Part shown: in pieces, positions 6,617-14,814 of the stretch | Layout of the letters: every line of letters starts with the position of its first letter | Numbering within the stretch: the first letter of the stretch is position 1 | Source of the DNA: Treponema sp. | GTDB lineage: Bacteria; Spirochaetota; Spirochaetia; Treponematales; Treponemataceae | Length of the DNA: 58,965 bases | Direction: 5' to 3' | NCBI GenBank assembly: GCA_016294105.1 | Contig: JAEDCN010000013.1 | Coordinates: 1-58,965, forward strand | Position numbers and translations under genes: made by a program | The notes under the pieces: model-generated | The model's database searches: none | What the model saw: only the letters and a program-made list of their open reading frames with translations | Told to the model about the DNA's origin: nothing

Positions 6617-6650
6617 TGACACTTTTTGACCTTTTTTTCTTTTTTCTGAC
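6617..6650. promoter_or_regulatory. Helically phased TGAC motifs, copy B
   Basis: TGAC is at 6617, 6627 and 6647, in T-rich sequence between the GG peptide 3 operon and the divergent regulator. The spacing of one and two helical turns suits dimers of a HTH regulator. The divergent LuxR-type protein is the obvious candidate binder. Confidence 0.45.
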
Positions 6651-6694
6651 CTTTATTAAAAAGTATCAAAAAGTACAATTTGCCTGTTTTGCCC

Positions 6695-6723
6695 TTGACA
6701 AGGATGGGGTTTTAGTGTATAGG
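6695..6723 (+). promoter_or_regulatory. Promoter of the LuxR-type regulator
   Basis: TTGACA (6695-6700), a 17-bp spacer and TATAGG (6718-6723) lie about 60 nt before the regulator ATG. Confidence 0.65.
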
Positions 6724-6785
6724 GAGAAAAAGTCTTTGAACCAAGAAGCCTTCATTGTGGGACATTTTGGAGAAAAGGAGAAGCC

Positions 6786-7562
6786 ATGCCACGGAGACCC
6801 AAGCTAAGTCAGAAAAAGGACACCACCACCACCTGGCGGGTGCTGGCCATCATCTGTGGCCTGTGCTGGGCGGTGGTGCTGGCTGCTGATGTCTTTCCCT
6901 ATCCCGCAGGAGCCCAGGCTCATCCCATGGACTTGATTCCCCGGTGGGGCTTTTCTGTCCTCTACATCCTTTCCATCCTGGCCTGCCTTGTGCTGGCGGT
7001 GTATCCCAAAAAATTCATCATCTATACTCTCATGTGTTGTCTGTGGGGCGTGGTGGTATTGGTGGAAGGTGGTGGAACCAACGGCATTCTTTTCTATTTA
7101 TTAGGTATGGGCTTTGGCTACGTTGCAGGCATCTTCAAAAAGCATCCCCTGCCTAAGCTTGCCATCTTTTTAGCAATCTGCCTTGCTTCCATCATCAGCC
7201 AGTTTCGCTACGGAGCAGGCTTTGTGTCTGGAGTCTTGCTTTCCTTTATTTTTCTTCTGCTGGTGTATCTGCTGGTCTGGTTTCTCATGCAGGAGGCTGG
7301 TGGTCTTGCCCAGCTGGAGCGAGATATTTTTGCCACCTTTTCCCCTGCGAAATGGAAAACTGAAACCGAGATAGCTTCAGAAGACGAAGAACCTCCATCT
7401 CCCCAAGATATTTCCCAGCTGACGGAGGAGCAGCAAAAAATCATTTCCTGCATCCACCAAGGAATGGTGTACAAAGAAATCGCTGTTATCATTGGTAAAA
7501 GTGAAAGCCATGTAAAACGACAGGTGAAGACCATCCGCAGCACCTCTGATTTTTTTTCTTGA
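6786..7562 (+). CDS. Membrane-bound LuxR-type transcriptional regulator
   Basis: This 258-residue protein starts with AGGAG 5 nt before ATG. After a short basic N-terminus it has about six hydrophobic helices (residues ~18-175). A charged linker follows, then a C-terminal LuxR/GerE helix-turn-helix (about 214-252) with L-T-E-E-Q-Q-K-I and G-M-V-Y-K-E-I-A-V-I-I-G-K-S-E-S-H-V-K-R. Established: this HTH binds DNA as a dimer, and membrane-bound LuxR proteins without a receiver domain can respond to envelope or peptide signals. It is transcribed away from GG peptide 3 across a 426-bp control region. Inference: it controls the GG-peptide operons, perhaps sensing a secreted peptide. Fragments of the same gene occur at 3282 and 1907. 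Confidence 0.8.
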   Translation: MPRRPKLSQKKDTTTTWRVLAIICGLCWAVVLAADVFPYPAGAQAHPMDLIPRWGFSVLYILSILACLVLAVYPKKFIIYTLMCCLWGVVVLVEGGGTNGILFYLLGMGFGYVAGIFKKHPLPKLAIFLAICLASIISQFRYGAGFVSGVLLSFIFLLLVYLLVWFLMQEAGGLAQLERDIFATFSPAKWKTETEIASEDEEPPSPQDISQLTEEQQKIISCIHQGMVYKEIAVIIGKSESHVKRQVKTIRSTSDFFS

Positions 7563-7587
7563 CAGGTGAAAATTTCAATTTTATCAT
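7559..7587 (+). promoter_or_regulatory. Promoter of the EF-G-like gene
   Basis: TTGACA (7559-7564), a 17-bp spacer and TATCAT (7582-7587). The -35 box overlaps the stop codon of the regulator. Confidence 0.75.
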
Positions 7588-7643
7588 AGTAGAAGGGTCA
7601 TTTCAAAAAAGTTTGGCCCAGTATACATATAAAGGAGATTTTC

Positions 7644-9731
7644 ATGGATTATTCCACACAACAGTTGAGAAATATTTCGATTGCCGGTCATGGTCAGACA
7701 GGAAAGACCACCCTTTTTGAGCATTTGCTTTTTGTTGGTGGAGTTCTTCCTAAGGCTGAAGCCGTAGCATCTGGTAAAACCGTTAGTGACAACTCACCAG
7801 AGGAAATCCAGAGAAAAATATCGGTGTATTCCTCCCTGGCCCACCTGGCTTGGAAGGATGTCCTCATCAATATGTGGGACACTCCCGGCTCCTCCGACTT
7901 TTCCGGCGAGGTGATTTCCGCCTTCCGTTCCAGCGAGCTGGCATTGATGGTGGTGGACTCCCGCTCTGGTGCCCAGATTGAAACTATCAAGCTGTGGCGT
8001 GACTTGGATCGCAGAAACAAGCCCCGTATCGTCTTCTTGAACCATTGCGAGGACGACCGTTCCGACTACGACGGCTCCGTTCAGGATATTCGCAAGAAAT
8101 TCAGCGTGGAAGTTTGTCCTGTTACCATTCCCATGGGAACAGGTGCTGATTTCAAAGGTGTTATGGACGTGCTCCATGGTAAGGCCTACCTTGTAGCAGG
8201 GGATGGAGTTGTGGAAAAAGCTTGTGACATTCCTGCTGAATATAAGGACGCGTACGAGGATGCCTTGGGCGTGCTGGCTGGAGCTGCTGCCGAAGGTGAC
8301 GACGATCTTTTGGTTAAGTTCATTGACGAAGGTGAGCTGACTCAAGAGGAAATTATTACTGGTTTGAAGATTGCAGTGGCCAACAACCGTATCGTTCCAT
8401 CCTTTGCTGGAAATCCTGAGCAGAACTGCGGTCTTGTTCCTTTGCTGGACTTCATTGCAGACATTGCTCCCGACCCATCCCATGCCATTGAAACAGCCAT
8501 TTCTCCTGTAGAAGAAAAGATGGCCGTTAAGTTTGACAGTGCTGTTCCCGCCACCGTTTTGTGCGTCAAGACAGCCAGCGACCAGTTCTCCGGTAAGCTT
8601 TCCTACCTCAAAGTAGTAACTGGAAGCCTTTGTGCTGATTCTGAGCTGTTCAACCTGTCAGAAAAGAAGAAGGAAAAAATCGGTAAGCTGTACCGCTGCG
8701 TTGGAAAGAAGCTGGAAGAAATCAAGGTTGCTCAGGCTGGTGATTTGTGTATTGCCACCAAGCTTGCTGTAACCAAAACTAGCGACACCTTGGCTGCCAA
8801 CCCAGAAACCCTGCCTTTGATTAAGCTGCGTTTGCCAGAGCCGGTGTATTCCATGGCTGTATCTGCCAAGGAAAAGCGGGATGACGATAAGCTTTCTTCT
8901 CAGCTGCTGAAGGCTGCCGAAGAAGACCGAACCATTACCTTTGCCTACAACCCTGAGACAAAGCAGAACGTGGTTTCCGGTATGGGTGAGCTGCAGATTG
9001 GCATTATCCTAGATAAGATTCGTGCCCAGTCAAAGATTGAAATTGAAACCTCCTTGCCACGAATTGCCTATCGTGAAACAATCCAGCGAAAGGCTCAAGC
9101 TGAATATACCCACAAGAAGCAGTCTGGTGGTCACGGTCAGTACGCACGTGTTGTACTTTCTGTAGAAGCCTTGGAGCGGGGCATGGAATACGGCTTTACC
9201 AATGCAGTTGTTGGTGGTGCCATTTCCAAGGGGTACATTCCTGGTGTGGAGAAGGGGGTGCGGGAAGCCATGGAGCATGGTGTTCTTGCTGGCTATCCTG
9301 TAGTTGACGTGGCCATCACCGTTCTGGACGGTAAGGAGCATCCCGTTGACTCCTCCGAAATGGCCTTTAAGATTGCTGCTCGCAATGCCTTTAAGGATGC
9401 TATGCGTTCTGCGGGGCCTGTATTGCTGGAGCCTGTAATGAACATTACCGTGTGGGTTGAATCCAAGTACTTGGGCGATATCATGTCTGACCTTTCTGGT
9501 AAGCGTGGTCGAGTGCTGGGACAGAACACCTTGGCTGGGGACATTGACGAGATCCGCGCCTTGGTTCCTCAGTCTGAGCTTTTGAAGTACGCCATTGACC
9601 TGCGCTCCTTGACAAGTGGTACTGGTAGCTTTGAAACCTCCTTCAGCCACTACGACCCAATTTCTGGTAAGCTGGCAGACGAAGTTATCGCCGCCGCCAA
9701 GGAATTCATTCAGGTTGCTGCAGAAGATTAA
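7644..9731 (+). CDS. Elongation factor G-like GTPase
   Basis: This 695-residue protein has AAAGGAG 6 nt before ATG. The translation-factor G domain has G1 G-H-G-Q-T-G-K-T (15-22), and G3 D-T-P-G near 79. In place of G4 N-K-x-D there is N-H-C-E-D near 132. EF-G domains II-V follow, including the G-G-H-G-Q-Y-A-R segment of domain IV near 494. Established: many bacteria, spirochaetes among them, carry a second EF-G paralogue besides the canonical fusA. Its role differs and can include ribosome recycling or no known step. The altered G4 motif argues against this being the main EF-G. It is a single-gene unit with its own promoter and terminator. Confidence 0.85.
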   Translation: MDYSTQQLRNISIAGHGQTGKTTLFEHLLFVGGVLPKAEAVASGKTVSDNSPEEIQRKISVYSSLAHLAWKDVLINMWDTPGSSDFSGEVISAFRSSELALMVVDSRSGAQIETIKLWRDLDRRNKPRIVFLNHCEDDRSDYDGSVQDIRKKFSVEVCPVTIPMGTGADFKGVMDVLHGKAYLVAGDGVVEKACDIPAEYKDAYEDALGVLAGAAAEGDDDLLVKFIDEGELTQEEIITGLKIAVANNRIVPSFAGNPEQNCGLVPLLDFIADIAPDPSHAIETAISPVEEKMAVKFDSAVPATVLCVKTASDQFSGKLSYLKVVTGSLCADSELFNLSEKKKEKIGKLYRCVGKKLEEIKVAQAGDLCIATKLAVTKTSDTLAANPETLPLIKLRLPEPVYSMAVSAKEKRDDDKLSSQLLKAAEEDRTITFAYNPETKQNVVSGMGELQIGIILDKIRAQSKIEIETSLPRIAYRETIQRKAQAEYTHKKQSGGHGQYARVVLSVEALERGMEYGFTNAVVGGAISKGYIPGVEKGVREAMEHGVLAGYPVVDVAITVLDGKEHPVDSSEMAFKIAARNAFKDAMRSAGPVLLEPVMNITVWVESKYLGDIMSDLSGKRGRVLGQNTLAGDIDEIRALVPQSELLKYAIDLRSLTSGTGSFETSFSHYDPISGKLADEVIAAAKEFIQVAAED

Positions 9732-9792
9732 GTTGTTGGTGGGATGTTGATGCATCCCGCTTTCATGATTTTTCGTTGATGTAAATAAACTG

Positions 9793-9827
9793 GGGAGAGG
9801 TTACGACTTCTCCCTTATTTTTTATTT
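9793..9827 (+). terminator. Terminator of the EF-G-like gene
   Basis: GGGAGA pairs with TCTCCC around a short loop (9793-9814), followed by the T-rich stretch TTATTTTTTATTTT. Confidence 0.7.
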
Positions 9828-10793
9828 TCCAGCTATATTTGCTAAAAACTCTTCCTCGGGAATCCGTGCCGTGGTAACTCCTCGGTGGATAGCTTCTGCC
9901 AAAACCTGGGCAGCTAAAGTTCCTGCCATGTTCAAGTCAGCAGGATGGTTTCCCACAGAGGCGGCATAAACAGCATCTCCGTCAGCTAAGGTTCCCACAG
10001 GATTGATACAGCGGGGATAGGCGTTGGTGGCCATGGCAGCTAGCTTGGTAAGCTGAGCCTTGGAAAACTTGCCGTTGGTGATGATGGTTGCAATGGTGGT
10101 ATTGCTTCTGGTGGAATTGTTTTGGGCTTCTGGAATGGCGTACAAAATATCTTGGATTCTTGCCCAGCCAGAACGGGCTTGGGTGGTGATGCCGCCGATT
10201 TTTTCTCCAGTACTGTGATGGAATACATCTCCCAGTGCGTTTACCACTGCAACGGCGGCCATTTGCAAGCCTGCCACCTCCACAGCATAGATGCCAACAC
10301 CTGCCTTTGTGGCTCGGTTCATACCGACAATTTTTCCAATGGTGGCACCAGTGCCGCCGCCGAAATTGCCCTCTGGGTGCTGGTTGCAGTCTAGGGCATG
10401 GGCGCAGGCCTTGTATCCCATTTCCTTGTCTGGTCGAATTTTGCTGCTACCGTAGCCCAAGTCGTAGATACAGCTTTGACACACGATGGGTACCAGTGCA
10501 AAGCCGGTGTTGTAGCCCATGCCCCGCTGCTCAAGGCAGGCCATGACCCCGTCGGAGGCAGCAAGTCCAAAGGCCGAACCTCCCGACAAGACAATGGCAT
10601 TTACTGGCACATCGTTGGTAAGGGGCGAAATCACTGGTGTTTCCCGAGAGGCTGGTCCTCCACCGCTAATGTCAACACCAGCTGAAGCTCCTTGGGGAAA
10701 GACCAGCACTGTCACACCAGTCTTGGCCTCTCGGTCTTCTGCATGGCCAATATTCACCCCCTGTATGTCTTGCAGTTGAATTTCTTTTATCAT
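9822..10793 (-). CDS. P1-family peptidase (DmpA-like)
   Basis: This protein of about 323 residues belongs to the P1/DmpA aminopeptidase fold (DUF-type Ntn hydrolase). It shows early G-V-N-I-G-H, V-L-S-G-G-S-A-F-G-L, a G-G-G-T-G-A block, and S-N-T-T-I-A, where self-cleavage exposes the nucleophile. Established: family members release N-terminal residues from peptides or amides after self-processing. I chose ATG 10793, which has AGAAGGA 4 nt upstream. An ATG at 10850 would overlap the end of coaX and add 19 residues unlike the family. It is the last gene of the coaC-coaB-coaX run. A metabolic link is not evident. Confidence 0.85.
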   Translation of the reverse strand: MIKEIQLQDIQGVNIGHAEDREAKTGVTVLVFPQGASAGVDISGGGPASRETPVISPLTNDVPVNAIVLSGGSAFGLAASDGVMACLEQRGMGYNTGFALVPIVCQSCIYDLGYGSSKIRPDKEMGYKACAHALDCNQHPEGNFGGGTGATIGKIVGMNRATKAGVGIYAVEVAGLQMAAVAVVNALGDVFHHSTGEKIGGITTQARSGWARIQDILYAIPEAQNNSTRSNTTIATIITNGKFSKAQLTKLAAMATNAYPRCINPVGTLADGDAVYAASVGNHPADLNMAGTLAAQVLAEAIHRGVTTARIPEEEFLANIAGK

Positions 10794-10816
10794 GCTATCC
10801 TTCTTTCCTACAGTTC

Positions 10817-11596
10817 TTATATTGATGAGCGGTTCATTTTCAGGGTGCAAAGTAGGCCGTCAAAGATGAGGCTGGGAATCACCTCGTTGAAAATTCCTTC
10901 TCCGTTAAACAGGTGGGAAAATCCTCCAGTTCCCAGCACCATGGGTTTTCTTCCGTTAAACACCTCCTTGGTGTAGGCTGCAATTAATTCCTTGATGGCA
11001 CCTAAAGCGCCGTAGTACAAGCCAGACTGGATGGCTTCTGCAGTATTTGTTCCACAGGCTCGTTGTGGCACTCCAATTTCCACGTTGGGAAGCTGGGCGG
11101 TGCCGTGGGCCAGTGCCTGCATGGACATATTGACTCCAGGCAAAATTGCACCACCTAAATATTCCCGCTTGGCTGTTAAAATATCCACCGTAGTGGCTGT
11201 TCCCATGTCCACGATAATGATGTTGGCATTGGGATAGTAGGCTTGGGCTCCAATGGCTGCAGCGATTCTATCTGCTCCGATTTCCTTGGGGTTGGAGTAT
11301 TTTAGCTGCAGCCCAGTTTTGATTCCAGGTTTAATGAGCAGGGGTTCCTTGTCAAAATACTTGATGCAGGCACTGGTGAGGGGATAATTCAATGAAGGAA
11401 CAACGCTGCAACAAACAATATCGTCAACCAAGGTGGGGTCAAAGCCATTTTCCCGAAATACGGAACGCATGAATATTCCCAGCTCGTCGCTGCTGGTATG
11501 TTGTGTGGTGGTATGACGGAACTGAAGGATCAGTGCGTCATTTAAAAAAACACCTCCGGAAATCTGTGTGTTTCCAATATCAAGGGTTAAAATCAT
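10817..11596 (-). CDS. coaX: Type III pantothenate kinase
   Basis: This 259-residue protein matches CoaX over its full length. The N-terminal phosphate-binding D-I-G-N-T is at 6-10, followed by G-A-D-R-I-A-A-A (near 108) and D-M-G-T-A-T-T (near 130). AGGAGGA lies 5 nt before ATG. Established: CoaX phosphorylates pantothenate using ATP and a monovalent cation, and is not inhibited by CoA. It is followed by a P1 peptidase and preceded by coaB and coaC, so the first three CoA steps are encoded together. Confidence 0.93.
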   Translation of the reverse strand: MILTLDIGNTQISGGVFLNDALILQFRHTTTQHTSSDELGIFMRSVFRENGFDPTLVDDIVCCSVVPSLNYPLTSACIKYFDKEPLLIKPGIKTGLQLKYSNPKEIGADRIAAAIGAQAYYPNANIIIVDMGTATTVDILTAKREYLGGAILPGVNMSMQALAHGTAQLPNVEIGVPQRACGTNTAEAIQSGLYYGALGAIKELIAAYTKEVFNGRKPMVLGTGGFSHLFNGEGIFNEVIPSLIFDGLLCTLKMNRSSI

Positions 11597-11621
11597 CTCT
11601 TCCTCCTAAGTATGATTCCTT

Positions 11622-12305
11622 TTATGTATTTTCAGTAGCAATTTGGTATAATATCTTTGCCATTTCTTCCTCTGTTTTTCCCCGTTGAAAGGCCTCCACC
11701 TGATTGTTCTTCAGGATGTTCACCACAAAGGGATGACTTTTGGCAGTGATGTTGAGAATATCGTTGGCAATTACAAAGTCTGCAGCTCCTCTAGAAAGAA
11801 TTGCATGGCAGGCAGCCAACACCTTTTCAGCATCGGCACCACTGGTAAGCTTAAAGCATACCACGGTAGGTTCCTTGTGACCTCCTTCTTTGGCCCAGCC
11901 CTTGATTTTGTCTGCAAGCTTGGGGGCCGCCCGAAAGGTAACGGTCATGGAGGAGCCTGATGGAATCTTTCCCTCTGGTCCTGCAGCCACAGAAACTCCA
12001 TCCATAATCACTGTTTCTGGAATAAAGTCACTTACTGCAGCCGCATGAATCACCAGTTGGTATTCGTGTGTGGTGAGCTCTTCTTCCAGTAGCTGTCCTA
12101 AATCTGCTCCACTAACAAAGCTGCGAATGATACACTTTTCCTGGGGCTTAATGGCAGAGGCTGCTGTAAGCACTGTTACCTGACAGCCTTGGCGGGAAAA
12201 ATAATCTGCTATGATGGCAGAAGTTTTGCCAGTGGAGGTATTGGTGACACAGCGAACATTGTCTATGGCTTCTCGGCAGCCGCCTCCTGTAATGAGAATC
12301 TTCAT
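11622..12305 (-). CDS. coaB: Phosphopantothenate-cysteine ligase, stand-alone
   Basis: This 227-residue protein corresponds to the C-terminal half of fused CoaBC. It has the Rossmann start K-I-L-I-T-G-G-G, the T-N-x-S-T-G-K-T turn, A-A-A-V-S-D-F near 98, and F-K-L-T-S-G near 163. I chose ATG 12305, which has AAGGAG 6 nt upstream. The upstream ATG lacks such a site. Established: it joins cysteine to 4'-phosphopantothenate. A separate CoaB is the arrangement also seen in streptococci. It follows coaC by 17 nt. Confidence 0.9.
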   Translation of the reverse strand: MKILITGGGCREAIDNVRCVTNTSTGKTSAIIADYFSRQGCQVTVLTAASAIKPQEKCIIRSFVSGADLGQLLEEELTTHEYQLVIHAAAVSDFIPETVIMDGVSVAAGPEGKIPSGSSMTVTFRAAPKLADKIKGWAKEGGHKEPTVVCFKLTSGADAEKVLAACHAILSRGAADFVIANDILNITAKSHPFVVNILKNNQVEAFQRGKTEEEMAKILYQIATENT

Positions 12306-12322
12306 GTCAGCTCCTTTTTCTA

Positions 12323-12883
12323 TCACTGGGAGATTGGAGAATTTTCCTTGAGAATCTGCTGGATGTATTCCAAGGTTTTTTCTGGAGAAAGCAGCTTACC
12401 TTTTCCCTCATCACCGCAGGCTAGCAAGCCTTCTTCTGTGGGAAGAATGTGGGTGCCCCAGGATTCTAGCTTGGCCAAGGCTTCTTGCACTGCTGGATGA
12501 TTGAACATCTGAGTATTCATAGCAGGAGCCACCAGCAGGGGTTTGTTGTAATTGTTGGCAAGGCAGATTGCACCAAACAAGTCATCACTAAGGCCTGCAG
12601 CCAGCCTACAGATGCAGTTGGCAGAAGCAGGATAGGCAATAATCAAGTCTGCCCATCGTTGGCTCAAGGTGATGTGATGCATGGGGTCGTCGCTTTTGTC
12701 AAAGATGTCGGTAAGAAGGGGTTTTCCCGTAAGTCCTTCTAGGGATGCCCGTTGGATGAATTGTAATGCCCCTTGAGAAGCAGTGGCCTGTACCTCAAAC
12801 CCTTCCTTTGTAAGAAGGCTAATGAGGGAACAGGATTTAAAACAGGCAATGGAGCCTGTAACGTGAATAAGAATTCGTTTCAT
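12323..12883 (-). CDS. coaC: Phosphopantothenoylcysteine decarboxylase, stand-alone
   Basis: This 186-residue flavoprotein has V-T-G-S-I-A at the start, the conserved active-site His in M-H-H-I-T-L near 68, the P-A-M-N motif near 121 and the substrate clamp A-C-G-D-E-G-K-G-K-L near 154. The start at 12883 has AAAGGA upstream. Established: CoaC decarboxylates phosphopantothenoylcysteine using FMN. It is first in the coaC-coaB-coaX-peptidase run. A terminator for the preceding gene lies just upstream. Confidence 0.9.
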   Translation of the reverse strand: MKRILIHVTGSIACFKSCSLISLLTKEGFEVQATASQGALQFIQRASLEGLTGKPLLTDIFDKSDDPMHHITLSQRWADLIIAYPASANCICRLAAGLSDDLFGAICLANNYNKPLLVAPAMNTQMFNHPAVQEALAKLESWGTHILPTEEGLLACGDEGKGKLLSPEKTLEYIQQILKENSPISQ

Positions 12884-12908
12884 AGTACCTGTCCTTTGGA
12901 TCAAGTCT

Positions 12909-12944
12909 AAAAAACCTCGCAGAATTCAATAGAATTTCACGAGG
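12909..12944 (-). terminator. Rho-independent terminator
   Basis: On the minus strand, CCTCG...GAATT pairs with AATTC...CGAGG, followed by TTTTTT. It ends the nucleotidyltransferase transcript before coaC. Confidence 0.85.
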
Positions 12945-12974
12945 CTGTATATCATTTTTAGAAAGTTTCCTGTG

Positions 12975-13883
12975 TTATTTTTCCCACAAGACTTCAGGAT
13001 AGTAGCCGTCCTGAATCTTCTTGGCGATTTCAGCCTTAACGGTGGCTCTGTCTTCTGGATAGGTCATGCCGAACCAGCTTTCAGGAGAGGTATATACCTT
13101 GATGCGTCCCTGATTGTGGGAAACGATATTGCTTGCAGCCTCTGGTAACAGGGCTTCTGCCTTTTCACTGTTCAGGTTGTTGGTAACAAAGCTGTCCCAG
13201 TAAAGGTTGAATTCCTCAAAAGCCTTGGGAGAGAATCCGAAGAAGTTCATGGAAACCCATTCCTTTCCAGTGAGCTCAATCTTTTCTCCATCCAGAAGGC
13301 TGATGATTTTGTCTCCCTCGTACCCAATCTTGGTGTTTTCCTTCATGGACACAAGGTAGTCATCCTTAACGGTACAAATTGCTCTGGAAACAGTACCGGA
13401 GCGACTCATGGTATTTCCCAAAACGAATCCCACCATGGCGTGGTCTGTTCCGTCTACTGGCATGGCAGAAAGGTGGGCACCCAGTGTTTCAAATGCCATA
13501 CGACCGTAGTAATCGTCTGCATTGATAACGGCAAAGGGCTCCTTGATAGCCTTTTCTGCACAGAGAACAGCGTGGATTGTTCCCCAGGGCTTGCTACGAG
13601 CAGCGGCCTTTTGGACTTGTTCTTCTGTCAGACCGTATTCAGGAGTCTGGAATACATATTCAGCATCAAAGTTACGGGCAATGCGGTCAAAGAGCCGCTC
13701 CCGAAAATCCTTTTCGATGTCCTTACGGATAATGTACACTACCTTACCAAAATCATTGCGCATAGCATCGTAGGTGGCAAAGTCCAGCAATGTCTCGTTG
13801 TGGAGTCCAACGGAATCAATCTGCTTGACTCCTCCATATCTGCTGCCCATTCCGGCAGCTAAAACCAATAATGTGGGTTTCAT
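12975..13883 (-). CDS. Sugar-phosphate-type nucleotidyltransferase
   Basis: This 302-residue protein has the NTP-transferase signature L-A-A-G-M-G-S-R-Y-G-G-x-K-Q at 8-21 and the metal-binding V-I-N-A-D-D-Y-Y near 118. Established: this fold makes NDP-sugars or related activated compounds from a sugar phosphate and NTP. The exact substrate is not readable here, and no partner kinase or sugar gene is adjacent. The start has GGAGA about 9 nt upstream. It has its own promoter and terminator, so it is monocistronic. Confidence 0.8.
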   Translation of the reverse strand: MKPTLLVLAAGMGSRYGGVKQIDSVGLHNETLLDFATYDAMRNDFGKVVYIIRKDIEKDFRERLFDRIARNFDAEYVFQTPEYGLTEEQVQKAAARSKPWGTIHAVLCAEKAIKEPFAVINADDYYGRMAFETLGAHLSAMPVDGTDHAMVGFVLGNTMSRSGTVSRAICTVKDDYLVSMKENTKIGYEGDKIISLLDGEKIELTGKEWVSMNFFGFSPKAFEEFNLYWDSFVTNNLNSEKAEALLPEAASNIVSHNQGRIKVYTSPESWFGMTYPEDRATVKAEIAKKIQDGYYPEVLWEK

Positions 13884-13903
13884 AGCAATATCTCCTGCAT
13901 TTT

Positions 13904-13932
13904 AGCATACCACGGAAAATAGAATAGCTCAA
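13904..13932 (-). promoter_or_regulatory. Promoter of the nucleotidyltransferase gene
   Basis: On the minus strand: TTGAGC (13927-13932), 17 bp, TATGCT (13904-13909), about 20 nt before ATG. Confidence 0.65.
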
Positions 13933-13980
13933 GTAAAAGTTGTAGTAGAGCTGTGAATAGAGGAAGGAAAGGAGTTTTTT

Positions 13981-14030
13981 AAAATAAAAATCCCCAGAAC
14001 AACCTCGTCAAGAAATTGCATCTGGGGATT
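13981..14030 (-). terminator. Terminator of the secreted protein gene
   Basis: AATCCCCAGA (14021-14030 read on the minus strand) pairs with TCTGGGGATT around a 20-nt loop, followed by TTTTATTTT on the minus strand. Confidence 0.8.
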
Positions 14031-14070
14031 GTTTTTGATACATCAGATTACATCCGATGAATCAATTAAC

Positions 14071-14730
14071 TTAGTCAGCATTCAAGTTTCCCTTAACGGT
14101 AAGGATTCCCTTCTTGAGGGTAGCTGTTAAAGTACCATCGTAGTCAACAGTAGCAGCCTCAGCAGCTTCATCGTCTACCAGAGTAATCTTGCCCCAGTCC
14201 AAGTCAGCCATGTTAGCCTTATCTCCACCAGCCTTCAAGAACTCGTCTTTAATCAAGAACTTTCCACCTACGTTCTCACCAACACCAGCGGCAATCTTGA
14301 AAGAATCGTCTGTGTCGATCTTTCCCTTGTTGTCAGTAGTAATCTGATAAGCAGTTCCGCGGTGTACAAAGCGGATAACCAACTGCTTGCCGTTAGCTGT
14401 TACAGTGAAAGCATCTGCTGTAGCGGTATCCCAAGAAGAAACGGGATACAATACCAATGAGCGAAGACCTGCAGGAATTGCATTCTTCTTGGTAGCATCG
14501 TTGTCATAGCGAACAGCGTTGAATGCTGTTGTAGACTGAGCCTTAGAAGCACCTGTAGCTGCGTCAAAACCATCCTTTACTGCCTTTCCATTAGCAGACC
14601 AGTTGAAATAGTTCTTTGCATCTGCTGCTTCTGTGTTGAAGCGAAGATCGATGGAAACCTTCTGGGCAACAGCCAAACCTGCTACTGCTACCAGAACCAA
14701 TGCTGCAATGATAAACTTTGAGTTTTTCAT
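14071..14730 (-). CDS. Secreted protein of unknown function
   Basis: This 219-residue protein has a Sec signal peptide (K-N-S-K-F then about 15 hydrophobic residues, ending A-V-A-Q near 23). The mature part is rich in Ala, Asp, Lys and Thr and reads as beta strands with Gly-rich turns. I see no known motif, lipobox or membrane helix. AAGGAG precedes ATG by 6 nt. A strong promoter with a ~60-nt leader and a good terminator suggest an abundant periplasmic or surface protein. Codon choice looks biased, as in highly expressed genes. Confidence 0.7.
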   Translation of the reverse strand: MKNSKFIIAALVLVAVAGLAVAQKVSIDLRFNTEAADAKNYFNWSANGKAVKDGFDAATGASKAQSTTAFNAVRYDNDATKKNAIPAGLRSLVLYPVSSWDTATADAFTVTANGKQLVIRFVHRGTAYQITTDNKGKIDTDDSFKIAAGVGENVGGKFLIKDEFLKAGGDKANMADLDWGKITLVDDEAAEAATVDYDGTLTATLKKGILTVKGNLNAD

Positions 14731-14782
14731 TTGTTACTCCTTAAATTATAGATAACAGAATCTATAGTCTTTTATTGATACA

Positions 14783-14812
14783 ATATTACACAAAATGTTA
14801 GCATTTAGTCAA
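14783..14812 (-). promoter_or_regulatory. Promoter of the secreted protein gene
   Basis: On the minus strand: TTGACT (14807-14812), 18 bp, TAATAT (14783-14788). Confidence 0.7.
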
Positions 14813-14814
14813 GA

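Larger units (their letters stand above)
6338..6890. repeat. Direct repeat copy B of the GG/regulator control region
   Basis: This is the partner of 2837-3386, and it continues into the intact regulator gene. It contains the GG peptide 3 start, a palindrome TTTTCCAG/CTGGAAAA (about 6382-6407), two direct copies of GGCATACGTCCTGC (about 6465-6493), a terminator-like hairpin, the TGAC array and the regulator promoter. Recombination between the copies would delete or duplicate the 3.5-kb cassette between them. Confidence 0.85.
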
